Assembly (NCBI RefSeq): GCF_024438035.1
Contig: NZ_JANFQF010000011.1
Span: forward strand, 124,001-188,000
DNA length: 64,000 nt
Direction: 5' to 3'
Source of the DNA: Rhodococcus tibetensis
GTDB lineage: Bacteria; Actinomycetota; Actinomycetes; Mycobacteriales; Mycobacteriaceae
This document shows, in pieces, positions 26,802-38,733 of the stretch. Below the pieces are notes generated by a model. It was not told the origin of the DNA and ran no database searches. It saw only the letters and a list, made by a program, of their open reading frames with translations. The position numbers and the translations under genes are program-made. Position 1 is the stretch's first letter; each line of letters starts with the position of its first letter.

Positions 26802-27788
26802 ATGCTCTGTTCCATGCAACGTGGAACCTGGGCCGACGACCTTTCTGCTGTCACCGCAATCAGCCGGAACGCCGTGGTGCGGACGGCCGCCCTCGAACGG
26901 CTGGGCATCGCGAAGGGAACGATCTCCGCACGCTGCAGTGAGCGTGGTCCGTGGCAGCGCATCCTGCCCGGCGTGGTCTTGCTGCACAACGGGCCGCCCA
27001 CGACGCTGCAGCGGAACCTGGCGGCGCTCGAGTACGGCGGACCCGACTCACTGCTGTCGGGGCACGCAGCACTGGCCGCACTCGGGTACAACCAGTCGAC
27101 GTCGAGAAACGATGTGCTGCTTCTCATTCCATCGATCCGCCATCGACGTGACTGGGCGTACGTGAAGGTCGAACGGACGTGGCGCATGCCCACCCCGGTC
27201 CAGCGCGGACAGCTCCGGCTCGCGCCTCCCGAACGCAGCCTCCTGGATGCGGCGCGGCGGACCCTGCAACCCGACAGTTGTCGTGCGCTGCTCGCAGACG
27301 GGGTTCAGCGCGGCGATGTCACGATCGACGACCTCGCGCGGGAACTCGCGTCGGGCAGCCACCGGGGAAGCCGATTACCGCGCGCGGTACTTCGGGAGCT
27401 GAGCGAAAACGCACATTCCGTCGCCGGGGCTCACGCTCAGAAGTTGTACTCCTCGAGTGACCTTGCGCCCATGCAGCACAACGTCGACGTGCTCTCGGCC
27501 ACCGGCCAGTGGCTCGCCCGTCCCGACGGGTGGCTCGACGACGTGGCCGTGGCATGGGAGATCGACACGCTGAAGTATCATTTCTCCGCGGAACTGCACG
27601 AGGCCACCGTCATTCGGCGGGCGCGGATGCAGCGAGAGGGCATCGTCGTGGTAACCCACCTGCCCGAGCAGATCCAGACAGAACCGGCGACCGTGCTGGC
27701 AGACCTGCGCGCCGCCCGGACCCTCGCAGCCTCACGCCGGCGCCCCTCGGTGTTCGTCAGTGCCGAGCACCTTCGGCGGTCGGCGTGA
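26802..27788 (+). CDS. AbiEi-like winged-helix protein with DUF559-like C-terminal domain
   Basis: 328 residues. The first 60 look like the winged-helix domain of AbiEi-type antitoxins (TAALERLGIAKGTISARC, WQRILPGVVLLH). The C-terminal 120 residues include QWLARPDGWLDDVAVAWEID and a final VVVTHL strand, resembling the DUF559/Vsr-like endonuclease fold with Asp and Glu at the expected places. This pairing is common in actinobacterial hypothetical proteins and its function is unknown. GAGGA lies 8 bases before ATG 26802; an ATG at 26814 is also possible. No AbiEii-type toxin gene is adjacent. Confidence 0.6.
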   Translation: MLCSMQRGTWADDLSAVTAISRNAVVRTAALERLGIAKGTISARCSERGPWQRILPGVVLLHNGPPTTLQRNLAALEYGGPDSLLSGHAALAALGYNQSTSRNDVLLLIPSIRHRRDWAYVKVERTWRMPTPVQRGQLRLAPPERSLLDAARRTLQPDSCRALLADGVQRGDVTIDDLARELASGSHRGSRLPRAVLRELSENAHSVAGAHAQKLYSSSDLAPMQHNVDVLSATGQWLARPDGWLDDVAVAWEIDTLKYHFSAELHEATVIRRARMQREGIVVVTHLPEQIQTEPATVLADLRAARTLAASRRRPSVFVSAEHLRRSA

Positions 27789-27826
27789 CCTCCGTGGTTC
27801 CCGGCGGTTGTGGCGGCGGGAGGGTG

Positions 27827-29371
27827 TCAGAGGGGCATCAAGTCGTGCTTGCGCGGATTGCGCTGCACCGTCTTGTCGCGCAGCATCGTCAGCGCCTTAC
27901 GGATCTCGAGCCTGGTCGTGGAGGGCTCGATCACCGCGTCGATGTAGCCTCGCTCGGCGGCGATGTACGGCGTCGCGATGTTCTCGTTGTAGAAGTTGAT
28001 CAGCTGACGCCGCACCGCGGGAGCGTTGTCGCCGGCGGCCTCGATCTGACGGCGGCCGATGAGATCGACGGCACCCTCGGCACCCATGACGGCAATGCGG
28101 GCGGTGGGCCACGCAAAGTTGATGTCGGCCCCGAGCTGCTTGGACCCCATGACGGCGTACGCGCCGCCGTAAGCCTTACGGATCACGACCGTCACCTTGG
28201 GAACTGTCGCGGTGACGAACGCGAAGATGAACCGCCCGCCCCGCTTGATGACGCCGATCCTCTCCTGTTCGAGACCCGGAAGGAACCCAGGCGTATCGAC
28301 CGCGAACACCAGCGGGATGTCGAAGGCGTCACAGATACGGATGAAATGAGCGGCCTTGTCGGACGCCGCGGCGTCCAGTGCGCCCGCCGCGACCAGCGGC
28401 TGGTTCGCGATCACTCCGACCGTGCGCCCGTCCACTCGCGCGAAGCCGGTGATGATGTTCAGCGCGACCTGCCCGCCGATCTCGTGGAACTCACCGTCGT
28501 CGAAGATCCGAAGAAGGATGTCGTGCATGTCGTAGCCGGCGTTGTCGGCGTCGGGAATGAACGTGTCGAGATCCCGGTCGGAGTCCGTGATCTCCGGTTC
28601 CAGACCTGGGTTGACGACCGGCGGCAGCTCCATGCAGCTCGACGGCAGGAAGCTGAGGTATTTGCGCACCCACTCGAACGCGGCCTTCTCATCGGCCGCG
28701 ACATGGTGCAGGTTGCCGTACTGCGCCTGGTTCCGGGCGCCACCGAGTTCCTCGAGGCTGACGTCCTCGCCCGTGATCTTCCGCACCACGTCGGGTCCGG
28801 TCACGAACATGTACGACTCCTCCGTGGCCACGAGGATGTCGGTGTTGATGGGCGCGTACACGGCACCACCGGCGCACTTACCGAGGATCATGGAGATCTG
28901 CGGGCACATCCCGGACAGGGGCTCCTGACGGCGGCCGAGCTCCGCGTACCACGCCAGCGAGGTGACCGCGTCCTGGACACGGGCGCCACCGGAGTCGTTG
29001 ATGCCCACGCAGGGGCAACCGATCTTGGCCGCGAATTCCATGATCGCCGCGACCTTCCGGCCGAACATCTCGCCGACGGAACCACCGAAGACGGTCTGGT
29101 CGTGGGAGAACACCGCGACCGGGCGTCCCTCGACGGTGCCGTGGCCCGTGACGACACCATCGCTGTACAAGGCGTTGGGGTCACCGGGCTGGCGCATGAG
29201 TGCACCCACCTCGATGAAGCTTCCCGGGTCGAGAAGCATGTCGATGCGTTCGCGTGCGCTGGGTATCCCCTTCTTCGCACGTTTGGCGATCGCCTGCTCC
29301 CCCGCGGGTTCCTTGGCTACGTCGAGCTTCTCACGCAGCTCCGCCAGCTTCTCTGCGGTGGTCGTGGTCAC
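27827..29371 (-). CDS. accD4: Acyl-CoA carboxylase beta subunit AccD4
   Basis: Carboxyltransferase subunit (514 residues) that carboxylates the long-chain acyl substrate to the alpha-carboxy form condensed by Pks13. N- and C-terminal crotonase-like halves are present: the [10 protein letters not shown] and [22 protein letters not shown] oxyanion region, and [13 protein letters not shown] with [14 protein letters not shown]. The GTG start overlaps the pks13 stop by one base (TAGTG), so coupling is probable. Location after pks13 and fadD32 identifies it as AccD4; the biotin subunit AccA3 is elsewhere. Confidence 0.95.
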   Translation of the reverse strand: MTTTTAEKLAELREKLDVAKEPAGEQAIAKRAKKGIPSARERIDMLLDPGSFIEVGALMRQPGDPNALYSDGVVTGHGTVEGRPVAVFSHDQTVFGGSVGEMFGRKVAAIMEFAAKIGCPCVGINDSGGARVQDAVTSLAWYAELGRRQEPLSGMCPQISMILGKCAGGAVYAPINTDILVATEESYMFVTGPDVVRKITGEDVSLEELGGARNQAQYGNLHHVAADEKAAFEWVRKYLSFLPSSCMELPPVVNPGLEPEITDSDRDLDTFIPDADNAGYDMHDILLRIFDDGEFHEIGGQVALNIITGFARVDGRTVGVIANQPLVAAGALDAAASDKAAHFIRICDAFDIPLVFAVDTPGFLPGLEQERIGVIKRGGRFIFAFVTATVPKVTVVIRKAYGGAYAVMGSKQLGADINFAWPTARIAVMGAEGAVDLIGRRQIEAAGDNAPAVRRQLINFYNENIATPYIAAERGYIDAVIEPSTTRLEIRKALTMLRDKTVQRNPRKHDLMPL

Positions 29372-32300
29372 TACTGTGCTCCGATTCCGACGGCTCGGAT
29401 GGCCGCCAGCTTCTTGGTGAGATCGGCCCCGACCTTGGCGATGTACGGCTCGTCGACGATCTGCAAGTGGTCGCCGCCGACGTGGATGATCTCCAGGTTC
29501 TCCACTGCGTCACCCCAGCCGCCGTCGGGCTTACGAGTCTTGAAAGCGGGCTCGAGCTGCATGACGTCGTCGTGATAGCGGTCGGCCATGTAGAGGACCA
29601 CCTCGCCGTCGTACTGCTCGAGCTGGGCGGTTTGGATGGCCCGGTTGTCGAGCCACGACGTGCGCTGGTGCTCGATGATGCCGCCGGGAATCTTGGTGCC
29701 GCTCAGCTTCAGCAACTCCGTGAGGATCTTGACCTGCTCCTCGTCGCTGCCTGCCGCCGCGAGTTTGTCGTACGGCAGCGGGTAGTCGACGTTGTAGGTC
29801 TTTTTCGCGAACGCCGCGTAACGCTGCCAGCGCTTCCGGATCTCGTCCGGAGTCTCCGGCACCTCTTCGCCCGCCATGACGGTGTCGATCAGGCCGACGA
29901 TCCGGACGTCGGCGCCCTCGGCGCGCAGCAGCTTGGCCACCGCATACGCCAGCACACCACCGAGCGACCAGCCGTACAGCACGTACGGCCCCTCGCCCTG
30001 GATCTCACGGATCAACGGGAGGTACTCGGCGGCCCGCTTTTCGATCGGACCTTCCGTGCGCTCGAACCCGTACATCGGCGTGCCCGCAGGCAGTCGCTTG
30101 AGCAGCGGTTCGTAGACCACGGTCGACCCGCCGGCCGGATGGAACACGAACACCGGTACGGCAGTAGACCCTTCGGGACGCGCGCGCAGCGTGCGCACCA
30201 ATCCATCGATCTTGCCGGAGTCCTCGAGGAATCCGCGGACTACGTTGGCCAGCTCCTCGATGGTGGTGGCATCGAGGACGTCGTCGAACGTGATCTCCCC
30301 GTTCGCACGCTCGGACAGGCGTGCTGCCAGCTTCTCCGCCACCTCGTCACCGACGATCGGCAACGTGTTGAAGATGCCCTTCGCGGACTCCCCGGTGACG
30401 ACCGCCCACGTGGCGAAGGTCAGCCGCTCGGCCGCATCACGCGGTGGGACGTCCGAACCTGTCGCATCCGCGAACGCTTCCTTACTCTGCAGCGAATTAC
30501 CGTCCGACACAGCGGTTTCTTGCATGGCCGGTTCCGCCACCCGCTCCGGCGCCGGCGTCGACTCGACGGTAACTTCGGCTTCGACGGACGTGTCCTCGGC
30601 ATCATGAGCGGACTCCGCCGCCTCCGCATCATGCGCCGACTCCGCCGCCTCCGCGGCCTCCTTCTCGGCCTTCTGCTTGTCGGCGAGCGCCTGCACCTCT
30701 TCACGGTTCTCCACCGCGTACCGCAGGTACTTGCCCACCTCCATGAGATTGGCGTCCTTGACGGCCTGCAACTGAAGCTGCGGGATGTCGAACTCGTACT
30801 CGACGCGATTCTTGATCCGCACGGCCATCAGCGAGTCGAGGCCCAACTCGATGAGCGGGATCTCCGCGGGCAGATCTTCCGGCGAGTAGCCCATCGACTC
30901 CGCGACGATCAGCGCCAAGCGGTCGTCCAGCGACTGCGAACCGTTCGGGTCCCACTTGTCCCCGATGTCTTCGACGACCTCGGGCAGCTCCTCCACCGGT
31001 TCGGTCGACGGCGCCGCGGTAGCCACCGGCTCCGGGAGCACCGCACCCGAGGTGACGGCTGCATCGAACAGCAGAGTGAAGCCGGACGCGCTCCGGGCAT
31101 GCACCTGGACGGACGCACCACCGGGATGAGTGGTGAGCGTGGTGGTGAGGGTTCCGTCCACCGGGACCTCGGCGTGGGAAATCGACGCGGTCAGCGCGAC
31201 ATCCGACAGCACCCGGGACGCGGCGGCGGTGACCAGCGCGGGCAGGTCGGTGACGACGTCTGCCTGGACCTCCCACACGTGGCGGCCATCGGGCAACGAC
31301 ACGTGCGCACCGGGAACGCGGTTGTTCCCGCTCGACGTGATGCGACTCTCCACCCAGTACGGCTTCCGGAGCCACGCCGTGCGCGGCACGGGCGCGTAGT
31401 CGCCTTCGGGCAGCAACGACGACAGGTCGACCGCGTGTCCGTGTACGTACAACTGCGCGAGCGCGGCGAGCACACCGAGCGGCTCGTCTTCCTTGCGCTT
31501 GAGCGTCTGGATGAGCTGCATGTCGTGCAAGCCGGCGTCGAAAGCCGTCGCCGCCACCGACATCAGTGCCACGGGGTTCGGCGACAACTCCACGAACGTG
31601 GTGTGCCCGCTTCCGACAGCGAGGCGCACGGCGTTGGTGAAGTACACGCTGTGGCGCAGACCCTTGGTCCAGTACTCCTCGCGGTGGATCGGCTCGTGAC
31701 CGGCGCGGTAGTAGGTGTCCTGATCGACCGAGGAGTACACGCCGAGCTGCAGCTTGGTGGGCTCGATGCCGGCCAGTTCGGCGGCCAGCTCGCCCAACAG
31801 GGGGTCTACCTGAGAGGTGTGGCTCGCGCCCTTCGTCTGAAGGACCCGGGCCATCTTCTCTTCCCCCTCGGCCCGCGCGACGATCGCGTTGACCTCGGAC
31901 TCGGGTCCCCCGATCACCGTATGGGTCGGAGCCGCGTACACGCAGACCTCGAGATGCGGGAAGTCCGGGAGAACGGTCTCGATCTCGGCCGCGCTGTATT
32001 CGACGAGTGCCATCAGACGGATGTCGTCGCCTTCGAGCGTGGCCTCGGCCTCACCCATCAACCGCGACCGGGCGCAGATCACCCGCACGGCGTCCTCGAG
32101 TGGCAGACCACCGGAGATGTACGCCGCGGCGGCCTCGCCCATAGAGTGACCGACCACGGCCTCCGCCTCGGCACCGTGATGACGCAGCAACGCCGCCAGG
32201 CCGATCTGGATGGTGAAAATGCCGACCTGCGACGTCTCGACGTCGTAATCGATGCTGTCGTCGAGGAACTTCTCCTTCATGGAGTAGCCGGCCTCGTCCT

Positions 32301-34449
32301 CGATCAGCGCATCGACTTCGTCGATGGCCGCAGCGAACACGGAATTCTCGAGATACAGCTGCTTGGCCATCTTGCGATGCTGGGAACCGAAGCCCGACAG
32401 CACCCACACCGCGCCCTTCGACGACGGCGAGTCAGCCGAGAACACGCCATGACCCGGCTTGCCCGCGGCGACCGCACGCAGTCCGGTGATGGCCTCGGAA
32501 CGAGTCTTCGCCAGGACCACGGCGCGGGAACGACCGTGGTTGCGGCGAGCGAGGGCACGAGCGACATCGGCGAGGGGCGTGGTGCTGCCCTCTTCCGTTT
32601 CGAGCCAGTCGGCGAGGTCGGCGGCGGCGCGGCGACGACGCGAGGGCAGCGCACCCGACACCGAAAGGACGACGGTCTGCGGGGCGGGCGTGGTCTGCGG
32701 GGCGGGTGCGGCGATGTCGGCCGTGCCCGCAGCACTGTCGACGGAGTCCGGTGCCTCGGTCTCGTCATCTGCGACCGGGCCGGTGTACTCACGCACGACG
32801 ACGTGGGCGTTGGTGCCACCGAAGCCGAATCCGGACACACCGGCCACCGCGGCGCCCGAGTAGCGCGGCCAGGCGGCACCTTCCGGAATGACCTGCAGGT
32901 GAGCCTTGTCGAACGCGATGTACGGGTTGGGTCCCGCGTAGTTCAGGGTGGGCGGCAGGGTGTCTTCCTGCATCGCCAGCACGACCTTGATGAGTCCGGC
33001 CGCACCGGCCGCTGCCTCGAGATGCCCGAAGTTGGTCTTGGCGGACCCGAGCAGCGCAGGCTTGTCGTCGGCACGTCCACGCCCGACGACGCGGCCGAGC
33101 GCGTCGGCCTCGATCGGATCACCGAGGATGGTGCCGGTGCCGTGAGCTTCGATGTAGTCGACAGCCGAAGGATTGATGCCGGCGTCGCGGTACGCGTGTC
33201 TCAGGACATCTGCCTGAGCGTCCGGGTTCGGTGCCGCGAGACCGTTGGAACGGCCGTCCTGGTTGACCGCGCTACCGGCGATCACTGCCAGAACCTGGTC
33301 GCCGTCGCGCTCGGCATCGTCGAGGCGTTTCAGGACGACGAGACCTCCGCCCTCGGCCCGGATCATGCCGTCTGCGTCGGCGGAGAACGCCTTGATCCGG
33401 CCGTTGGGGGCCATCACCCCCAGCTGGTCGAAGCCCAGCGTCGCGGGGGGAGTGACGAGCATGTTGACGCCGCCGGCGAGTGCGACGTCGGATTCGCCGG
33501 ACCGCAGCGAACGCACAGCCTGATGCACGGCGACCAGTGAAGAGGAGCACGCCGTATCGAGCGCGACGGACGGCCCGCGGAAGTCGTAGAAGTAGGAGAC
33601 GCGGTTCGCGACGATCGCCGTCGACGTGCCGGTCAGCGCATACGGATGAGCGCCGCCCTCGGCACTGACCGCCAACATCTGATAATCGTTGGCCGAGCTG
33701 CCGATGAACACGCCGACCTGCTCACCCTTGAGATCGCTCGCGGGAATGCGGGCGTGCTCGAGAGCCTCCCAGGTCAACTCCATGGCCAGGCGCTGCTGCG
33801 GGTCGACGTTGACGACCTCGAGCGGGGACATCGCGAAGAACTCCGCGTCGAAGCCCTTCACGTCGTCGAGGTAGCCGCCCTGAGTGTTGGCCTTCTCGAC
33901 TGCTGCCTTGATCTGCGGGTCGGCGGTGAACTCCTCCCACCGGCCCTCGGGCAGATCGGAGATGCCGTCGCGGCCCTCCGCAAGCATCTCCCACATCTCG
34001 GCCGGGGTCTTCCCGGCTCCCGGGAATCGGGTCGAGAGTCCCACGATTGCGATGTCGTGTGCGTCCGACGTCGGCGCGGCCGCGTAGTAGGCGGCATCGG
34101 CCGAATCGTCGAGCTGCTCGGGCTCACCCTCGATGATGCGCGTGGCAAGTGAAGCGATGGTCGGGTGCTGGTAGGCGACCGTCGCCGTGAGCGTCACTCC
34201 GACCAGTTCTTCGATCTCGCCGCTCAAGGCGACGGCATCGCGGGACGAGAGGCCGAATTCTTCCATCGGGCGGTCGTCGGTGATCTGGCCGACCGGCTGG
34301 CCGGTGGCGTCGGCGACCCAGTTGCGCAGCCACTCACGCAGCTGCGCGACCGTCATATCGCCGGCAGACCCCGTCGCCCGGTCCACATCGCTCGTGGTCG
34401 CCTTCGCCCCGCCCGCGCTGTTACCCCGGTCTTCATTCAATTCAGCCAT
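29371..34449 (-). CDS. pks13: Polyketide synthase Pks13, mycolic acid condensase
   Basis: Joins a meromycolyl chain and a carboxylated acyl chain to form the mycolate skeleton; 1692 residues. Domains: N-terminal ACP (Ser69 in GLSSRDAV), ketosynthase (Cys301, His436, His476), acyltransferase (Ser769 in GHSMGEA), C-terminal ACP (Ser1206 in GLDSLMAV), Ala/Glu-rich linker, thioesterase (Ser1495 in YGWSLGG). The order is that of the mycobacterial enzyme. ATG 34449 has GGTGAG only three bases upstream; TTG 34452 is less likely. It lies 31 bases after fadD32. Confidence 0.97.
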   Translation of the reverse strand: MAELNEDRGNSAGGAKATTSDVDRATGSAGDMTVAQLREWLRNWVADATGQPVGQITDDRPMEEFGLSSRDAVALSGEIEELVGVTLTATVAYQHPTIASLATRIIEGEPEQLDDSADAAYYAAAPTSDAHDIAIVGLSTRFPGAGKTPAEMWEMLAEGRDGISDLPEGRWEEFTADPQIKAAVEKANTQGGYLDDVKGFDAEFFAMSPLEVVNVDPQQRLAMELTWEALEHARIPASDLKGEQVGVFIGSSANDYQMLAVSAEGGAHPYALTGTSTAIVANRVSYFYDFRGPSVALDTACSSSLVAVHQAVRSLRSGESDVALAGGVNMLVTPPATLGFDQLGVMAPNGRIKAFSADADGMIRAEGGGLVVLKRLDDAERDGDQVLAVIAGSAVNQDGRSNGLAAPNPDAQADVLRHAYRDAGINPSAVDYIEAHGTGTILGDPIEADALGRVVGRGRADDKPALLGSAKTNFGHLEAAAGAAGLIKVVLAMQEDTLPPTLNYAGPNPYIAFDKAHLQVIPEGAAWPRYSGAAVAGVSGFGFGGTNAHVVVREYTGPVADDETEAPDSVDSAAGTADIAAPAPQTTPAPQTVVLSVSGALPSRRRRAAADLADWLETEEGSTTPLADVARALARRNHGRSRAVVLAKTRSEAITGLRAVAAGKPGHGVFSADSPSSKGAVWVLSGFGSQHRKMAKQLYLENSVFAAAIDEVDALIEDEAGYSMKEKFLDDSIDYDVETSQVGIFTIQIGLAALLRHHGAEAEAVVGHSMGEAAAAYISGGLPLEDAVRVICARSRLMGEAEATLEGDDIRLMALVEYSAAEIETVLPDFPHLEVCVYAAPTHTVIGGPESEVNAIVARAEGEEKMARVLQTKGASHTSQVDPLLGELAAELAGIEPTKLQLGVYSSVDQDTYYRAGHEPIHREEYWTKGLRHSVYFTNAVRLAVGSGHTTFVELSPNPVALMSVAATAFDAGLHDMQLIQTLKRKEDEPLGVLAALAQLYVHGHAVDLSSLLPEGDYAPVPRTAWLRKPYWVESRITSSGNNRVPGAHVSLPDGRHVWEVQADVVTDLPALVTAAASRVLSDVALTASISHAEVPVDGTLTTTLTTHPGGASVQVHARSASGFTLLFDAAVTSGAVLPEPVATAAPSTEPVEELPEVVEDIGDKWDPNGSQSLDDRLALIVAESMGYSPEDLPAEIPLIELGLDSLMAVRIKNRVEYEFDIPQLQLQAVKDANLMEVGKYLRYAVENREEVQALADKQKAEKEAAEAAESAHDAEAAESAHDAEDTSVEAEVTVESTPAPERVAEPAMQETAVSDGNSLQSKEAFADATGSDVPPRDAAERLTFATWAVVTGESAKGIFNTLPIVGDEVAEKLAARLSERANGEITFDDVLDATTIEELANVVRGFLEDSGKIDGLVRTLRARPEGSTAVPVFVFHPAGGSTVVYEPLLKRLPAGTPMYGFERTEGPIEKRAAEYLPLIREIQGEGPYVLYGWSLGGVLAYAVAKLLRAEGADVRIVGLIDTVMAGEEVPETPDEIRKRWQRYAAFAKKTYNVDYPLPYDKLAAAGSDEEQVKILTELLKLSGTKIPGGIIEHQRTSWLDNRAIQTAQLEQYDGEVVLYMADRYHDDVMQLEPAFKTRKPDGGWGDAVENLEIIHVGGDHLQIVDEPYIAKVGADLTKKLAAIRAVGIGAQ
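30599..30652. repeat. 27-bp tandem duplication inside pks13 linker
   Basis: Two adjacent 27-base units (30599-30625, 30626-30652) differ at two bases and encode the nonapeptide EAAESAHDA twice in the linker between the second ACP and the thioesterase. The reading frame is kept, and flexible linkers tolerate such changes. Confidence 0.85.
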
Positions 34450-34480
34450 CAACTCACCAAGCTACCCGTCAGAAAGTGGA

Positions 34481-36376
34481 CTAGTCGGAAACGCTATCGG
34501 GGAAGGCCGTCTGCGTGTATCCGCCACGCAGGGTCCCTTCGATGTAGCTCGCCTTGCACGCACGGCGGGCGATCTTGCCGCTCGAGGTGCGCGGAATGGA
34601 CCCCGCGGGGACCAGCAGAATGTCGCGTGCGGTCACGCCGTGCCTGCTCGAGATGGCTGCCCGCACCGTGTCGGAGATGGGCTGCGGATCGGCCTTTCCT
34701 GCGCCGGGGGCGCGCTCGGCAACGATGACGAGCTGCTCCGAGGAATCGTCGGGATCGAATGACAGGCCCGACTGTGTGTTCTCGAACACGACCGACGGCA
34801 ACTGGTTTGCCGGGACGGCGAACGCGGCCACGAATCCGGGCCGCAGGGCGGTGCTCGCCTCCTGAGCGGAGAACTCGAGATCCTGCGGGTAGTGGTTGCG
34901 GCCGTCGACGATCACGAGGTCCTTGACGCGACCCGTGATGAACAGCTCACCGTCGATGTAGACACCGAAGTCCCCGGTACGCATCCAGTGCGCGTCCTCG
35001 GGTGTGCCCTCGGCGTGGCTGCCCGCGGCGAGCCGGTTCGTGAGCTTGTTGTGGAACGTTTCTGCGGTCTCGTCGGTGCGACCCCAGTAACCGATGCCGA
35101 TGTTCTCACCGTGCAGCCAGATCTCACCGACCCGGTCGTCAGGCTGCTCGATGCCCGTCTCCGGATCGACGATGGCAGCCCACTGGCTCCGCGCGACGTA
35201 CCCGCAGGACACCTGCGGGATCGCGTTCTCGGCATCTTGATCCACCTTGACGACGCGTCCCGCGTTGAGCTCGTTGCGGTCGACGTAGATGACCCGCGCC
35301 TCGTCCGAATGCCGGGTCGACGACACGAACAGGGTGGCCTCGGCCATTCCGTACGACGGCTTGATCGCCGTCTTGGGCAGACCGTAGGGCGCGAACGCCT
35401 CGTTGAATTTGCGCATCGACGAGGTGGTGACCGGCTCGCTGCCGTTGATGAGGCCGATCACATTGCTCAGGTCGAGGCTTTCGCCGTTCTTCGGCAAACC
35501 GCGGGCCGCCGCATGCTCGAAAGCGAAGTTCGGGGCAGCGGCGAAGGTACCCGCGCCGTCCGAAATCGCGGCGAGCTCCTTGATCCAGCGGTACGGGCGC
35601 TGCACGAACGCCCGGGGACTCATGATGGTGATGTACTTGCCGCCCAGCGCAGGCAGGATGACCGTCAGCAGGCCCATGTCATGGAACAGGGGCAGCCACG
35701 TGACGCCGCGCGAGTTCTCGTTGAGCTCGATGGAGTCGACCATCTGCAGCGCGTTGGTTCCCACGGCGCGGTGGGTGATCTCGACACCGGCGGGGACACG
35801 GGTGGAGCCGGACGTGTACTGCAGGTAAGCGATGTCGTCGAGGTCGATCTCGGGGCGAACCCAGGTGTCGCCGACGCTGTCGGGAATGGCGTCGACTGCG
35901 ATGATGCGAGGGCGTTCGGCTGCGGGGAGTGACCGGAAGAACTGGCGAACACCCGCGGCGGAGGAGGTGGCCGTGAGGATCGCGGAGGGCTTGCAGTCAC
36001 CGAGGACGGCATGGAGGCGGTCGGTGTGACCGGGCTCGTCGGGATCGAACAGCGGCACCGCGATGGTGCCGGCGTGGATGGCGGCGAAGAACGAGATGAC
36101 GTAATCGAGACCCTGCGGCGCAAGCACGGCGACACGGTCGCCCGGCTTGGTGACCTGCTGGAGGCGGGCAGCGACAGCGCGCAGGCGGTGACCGAACTGT
36201 TCCCAGGTCAGCTCGTGCGCTTCGCCGTCACGTTCCCGCGAATAATCGATGTAGCGGTACGCCAACTCGTCCGAGTTCTCTCGCGTGTGACGCTGGACAT
36301 AGTCGACCAACGTACTGTCCGAGTCGAGCCGGATATGGCCCTTCTCGTCGATAAAATCATCGAACTTCGCGTTCAT
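34481..36376 (-). CDS. fadD32: Long-chain fatty-acid-AMP ligase FadD32
   Basis: Activates meromycolic acid as an acyl adenylate and loads it on the Pks13 N-terminal ACP. The 631 residues contain [44 protein letters not shown]-type INGSEPV, the FAAL insertion region and the terminal [13 protein letters not shown] with the catalytic Lys. They match mycobacterial FadD32 along the length. ATG 36376 is preceded by GGAGGAGATGG, a strong ribosome site, and replaces an in-frame upstream start. First gene of the fadD32-pks13-accD4 unit. Confidence 0.96.
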   Translation of the reverse strand: MNAKFDDFIDEKGHIRLDSDSTLVDYVQRHTRENSDELAYRYIDYSRERDGEAHELTWEQFGHRLRAVAARLQQVTKPGDRVAVLAPQGLDYVISFFAAIHAGTIAVPLFDPDEPGHTDRLHAVLGDCKPSAILTATSSAAGVRQFFRSLPAAERPRIIAVDAIPDSVGDTWVRPEIDLDDIAYLQYTSGSTRVPAGVEITHRAVGTNALQMVDSIELNENSRGVTWLPLFHDMGLLTVILPALGGKYITIMSPRAFVQRPYRWIKELAAISDGAGTFAAAPNFAFEHAAARGLPKNGESLDLSNVIGLINGSEPVTTSSMRKFNEAFAPYGLPKTAIKPSYGMAEATLFVSSTRHSDEARVIYVDRNELNAGRVVKVDQDAENAIPQVSCGYVARSQWAAIVDPETGIEQPDDRVGEIWLHGENIGIGYWGRTDETAETFHNKLTNRLAAGSHAEGTPEDAHWMRTGDFGVYIDGELFITGRVKDLVIVDGRNHYPQDLEFSAQEASTALRPGFVAAFAVPANQLPSVVFENTQSGLSFDPDDSSEQLVIVAERAPGAGKADPQPISDTVRAAISSRHGVTARDILLVPAGSIPRTSSGKIARRACKASYIEGTLRGGYTQTAFPDSVSD

Positions 36377-36563
36377 TCCATCTCCTCCGAAGCGATCACA
36401 CAGGCATGCCACCGGCATGCCTGCGCCCCAGACTTCCTTCGCCGAATCGGATCTTTTACAACTCGTGGGGAATCACGTGAAACGCCACTCACCCGAATAA
36501 GTGCATCGATTCCAAACCATCGATATGTTACAGATTGGCATCGCCGCCCTCGCTACGCTGCGT

Positions 36564-37553
36564 CTACTCGCCCTTCAGTTGCGAGATGATCGGTGCGAAC
36601 GCATCCATCTGTGTGGGGAACACACCGACGTAGGACATTGTCGTCTTTTCGCGCACCATCCGGATCTGATCGGCAATCTCGTCGAAGCTGCCGATCGCCA
36701 GATAGGGCGAGTTGAGGATGTCCTCGACCGAGAGCTTGGCGTCCACCTCGATGTTGGGCGGGAAGCCCTGGTCGAGTGCGGCGAGCGCCATCTCGGCGGT
36801 CTGCTCACGGTCATCGGTGATGACGATGGTGGTGATCGTCCAGTTCAGTTCGATGTCGTCGAACCGCTCACCTGCCGCTTCACGAATCCGCTCGACGCGC
36901 TCCATCGTCTTCTCGAGCGTGACACCCGACAACAGGAGTTTGCCTTCCTTGCTGGTGGGGGTGGCGACGGAGATGATGTCCGCGTACTTGGCGGCCAGCG
37001 CCAGCATCTTGGGGCCGCCCCCGCCGACGGCGATCGGCGGGCGCGGGCCCTGGCGAGGCCGCGGGCTGCCGGTCAGGCCCTTGATCTGGTAGTACTTGCC
37101 GTCGAAATTGCATTCCTGGCCGCGCAGCAGCGTGTCGAGGATCTGCAGCGACTCCTCGAGTTTGGCGATGCGCACGCCGGGTCGCTCATAGTCGATGCCA
37201 CCCTTGTCGAACTCTTCCTTCATCCACCCCGCGCCGATACCGAGCTCGAGACGTCCGCCCGACAGCACGTCGATGGTGGCCGCATCCTTCGCGAGGATTG
37301 CCGGGTGCCGGAAGCCGTTGGCGAGCACCGCGGTGCCCAACCGGATCTTGTCGGTGGCAATCGCCAGAGCACCGAGCGCGGCGATCGGTCCCACCTGGTT
37401 GCCCAGGTGATCGGGGATCATGAAGCTGTCGAACCCGAGTTCCTCGGCCTTCTGGGCCAGTTTGACGAACCGGCGCGCGCCGCCCTCGTCTGCATTGCCC
37501 TCGCCGCCGGCCGCGAATCGGAACTTACGGGGCGGGCTGGCCTCGGAACTCAT
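36564..37553 (-). CDS. LLM-class F420-dependent oxidoreductase
   Basis: Luciferase-like TIM-barrel protein of 329 residues. Typical segments: FVKLAQKAEELGFDSFMIPDH, IRLGTAVLANGFRHPAILAK, DVLSGGRLELGIGAGW and PPIAVGGGGPKML, with TIGR03621-type features. Such proteins use F420 or FMN to oxidise or reduce varied substrates. AGGAGA lies 8 bases before ATG 37553. It lies between fadD32 and the cutinase gene, which I recall as neighbours in M. tuberculosis, so it is an insertion here. A link to lipid metabolism is only suggested by position. Confidence 0.85.
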   Translation of the reverse strand: MSSEASPPRKFRFAAGGEGNADEGGARRFVKLAQKAEELGFDSFMIPDHLGNQVGPIAALGALAIATDKIRLGTAVLANGFRHPAILAKDAATIDVLSGGRLELGIGAGWMKEEFDKGGIDYERPGVRIAKLEESLQILDTLLRGQECNFDGKYYQIKGLTGSPRPRQGPRPPIAVGGGGPKMLALAAKYADIISVATPTSKEGKLLLSGVTLEKTMERVERIREAAGERFDDIELNWTITTIVITDDREQTAEMALAALDQGFPPNIEVDAKLSVEDILNSPYLAIGSFDEIADQIRMVREKTTMSYVGVFPTQMDAFAPIISQLKGE

Positions 37554-37746
37554 GTATCGCTTCTCCTGTGGTGAAACGCCCGCGCAACAGGACGTGAACA
37601 TCGGTGGGATGGGCACGGGTGGTGCCGCAACAGTGCAGCACTCTACCGGTGCCGAGAAACGCACACTACCGGCGAGTACGAGGCGTACGTCTCTGTTTGG
37701 GACGATTCACGGATCAGGGACCTCGGCAAACCCACCCGCCACAAGA

Positions 37747-38727
37747 TCAACTGTGCGCCGGCGTCGGGGCCGCGGCGATCTTCTCCGCCGCCCAGCGCGC
37801 CATCCATTGCGTCGCCGTGGTGCCGTTCTCGTCCACGACGTACGAGTTGTACAACGCGTGAACGGGGTTGTTGTTGTATTCGAGCAGGCGCATCGCGCTG
37901 CCGATCCAGTTGCCCGGCGCCATGGCCCGGGCGGGTGCGTCGCAGATGCCGTCCGAGGGCGCGCAGATCTCGACCGTACGGTCGGCCAGGTCACCGAATC
38001 CCCCGGGGCGCGGACCGGTCATCGTGATGCCGGGAATCTGCAGACCGGCGAGCGAGAGTTCGGCCCCGACGCCGACGACCGGCGCGCCGATATTCGTGGC
38101 GGCCGCCGGGTCCCGCCGACCGTCCGCGATGAGGCCGACACCCAGAACAAGGTCTGCCGGGACAGGTCCGTCGCCGGCGCCGATGCTCGACGCGACGTCA
38201 CCCGCGATCACCGCACCCTGCGAGAAACCGGTGAGCAGGAAGCTCGAGAGCGGGCACTCGGCGTGGCGACGGACGAGGATGTCGTTGGTGGCCGCCATCC
38301 CCGCGGCGCGACTGTTGTTGTACGACTGCTGCCCGTCCGGCGGGAACGCGATCGGGTTGGAGAACTGGGCCACGTACGGAACCGTGTAGACGTCGGCCCG
38401 CGACGGCGGAAACTGTTGCTGCAGCGGCCGAGACACGTTGAGCATCAAGGACGCCGGATTGGCGGACGGGCTGTACGGGTCGTCGACGGCACTGGACTCC
38501 CACGTTCCCGGGACCACCACGACCTGAACGTCCGGGCAGTTGGCGGATTGCGAATCGGGACGGTCGGGACCGGGCGGGCTCGGGATGGGTTCGGGTAGCC
38601 GCCCCGCAAGGAGATACCAGAGTGCGATCAATGCCAGCAAAAGCACCAGCAGGAATGCCGCAAGTACCACCAGCTTGCGCAGGAGGCTGCTCTTCTTCTT
38701 CCGCGTTTCGCGCCCGGTCCACGTCAT
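37747..38727 (-). CDS. Cutinase-like wall lipase/thioesterase (Rv3802c/Culp6-like)
   Basis: 326 residues: cytoplasmic basic tail, one membrane helix (17-40), Pro-rich linker, then an alpha/beta-hydrolase of the cutinase family. Triad Ser169 (GFSQGA), Asp259 (between Cys255 and Cys262) and His290 (HALYNSY). Rv3802c, an essential phospholipase/thioesterase of the mycolate cluster, has the same layout. It should act at the outer face of the membrane, on mycolyl or phospholipid esters. Seven bases separate its start from the DUF732 stop, so the two are cotranscribed. Confidence 0.88.
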   Translation of the reverse strand: MTWTGRETRKKKSSLLRKLVVLAAFLLVLLLALIALWYLLAGRLPEPIPSPPGPDRPDSQSANCPDVQVVVVPGTWESSAVDDPYSPSANPASLMLNVSRPLQQQFPPSRADVYTVPYVAQFSNPIAFPPDGQQSYNNSRAAGMAATNDILVRRHAECPLSSFLLTGFSQGAVIAGDVASSIGAGDGPVPADLVLGVGLIADGRRDPAAATNIGAPVVGVGAELSLAGLQIPGITMTGPRPGGFGDLADRTVEICAPSDGICDAPARAMAPGNWIGSAMRLLEYNNNPVHALYNSYVVDENGTTATQWMARWAAEKIAAAPTPAHS

Positions 38728-38733
38728 CGGCGT

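Noticed and set aside
26802-27788. Type IV toxin-antitoxin system
   Set aside because: Only an AbiEi-like part is present; no AbiEii-type nucleotidyltransferase gene lies beside it.
29254-33540. Open frame of 1428 codons on the + strand opposite pks13 and accD4
   Set aside because: Antisense shadow of GC-rich codons: Arg/Val/Leu/Gly-rich, no domain, and the opposite strand encodes Pks13 with all catalytic residues.
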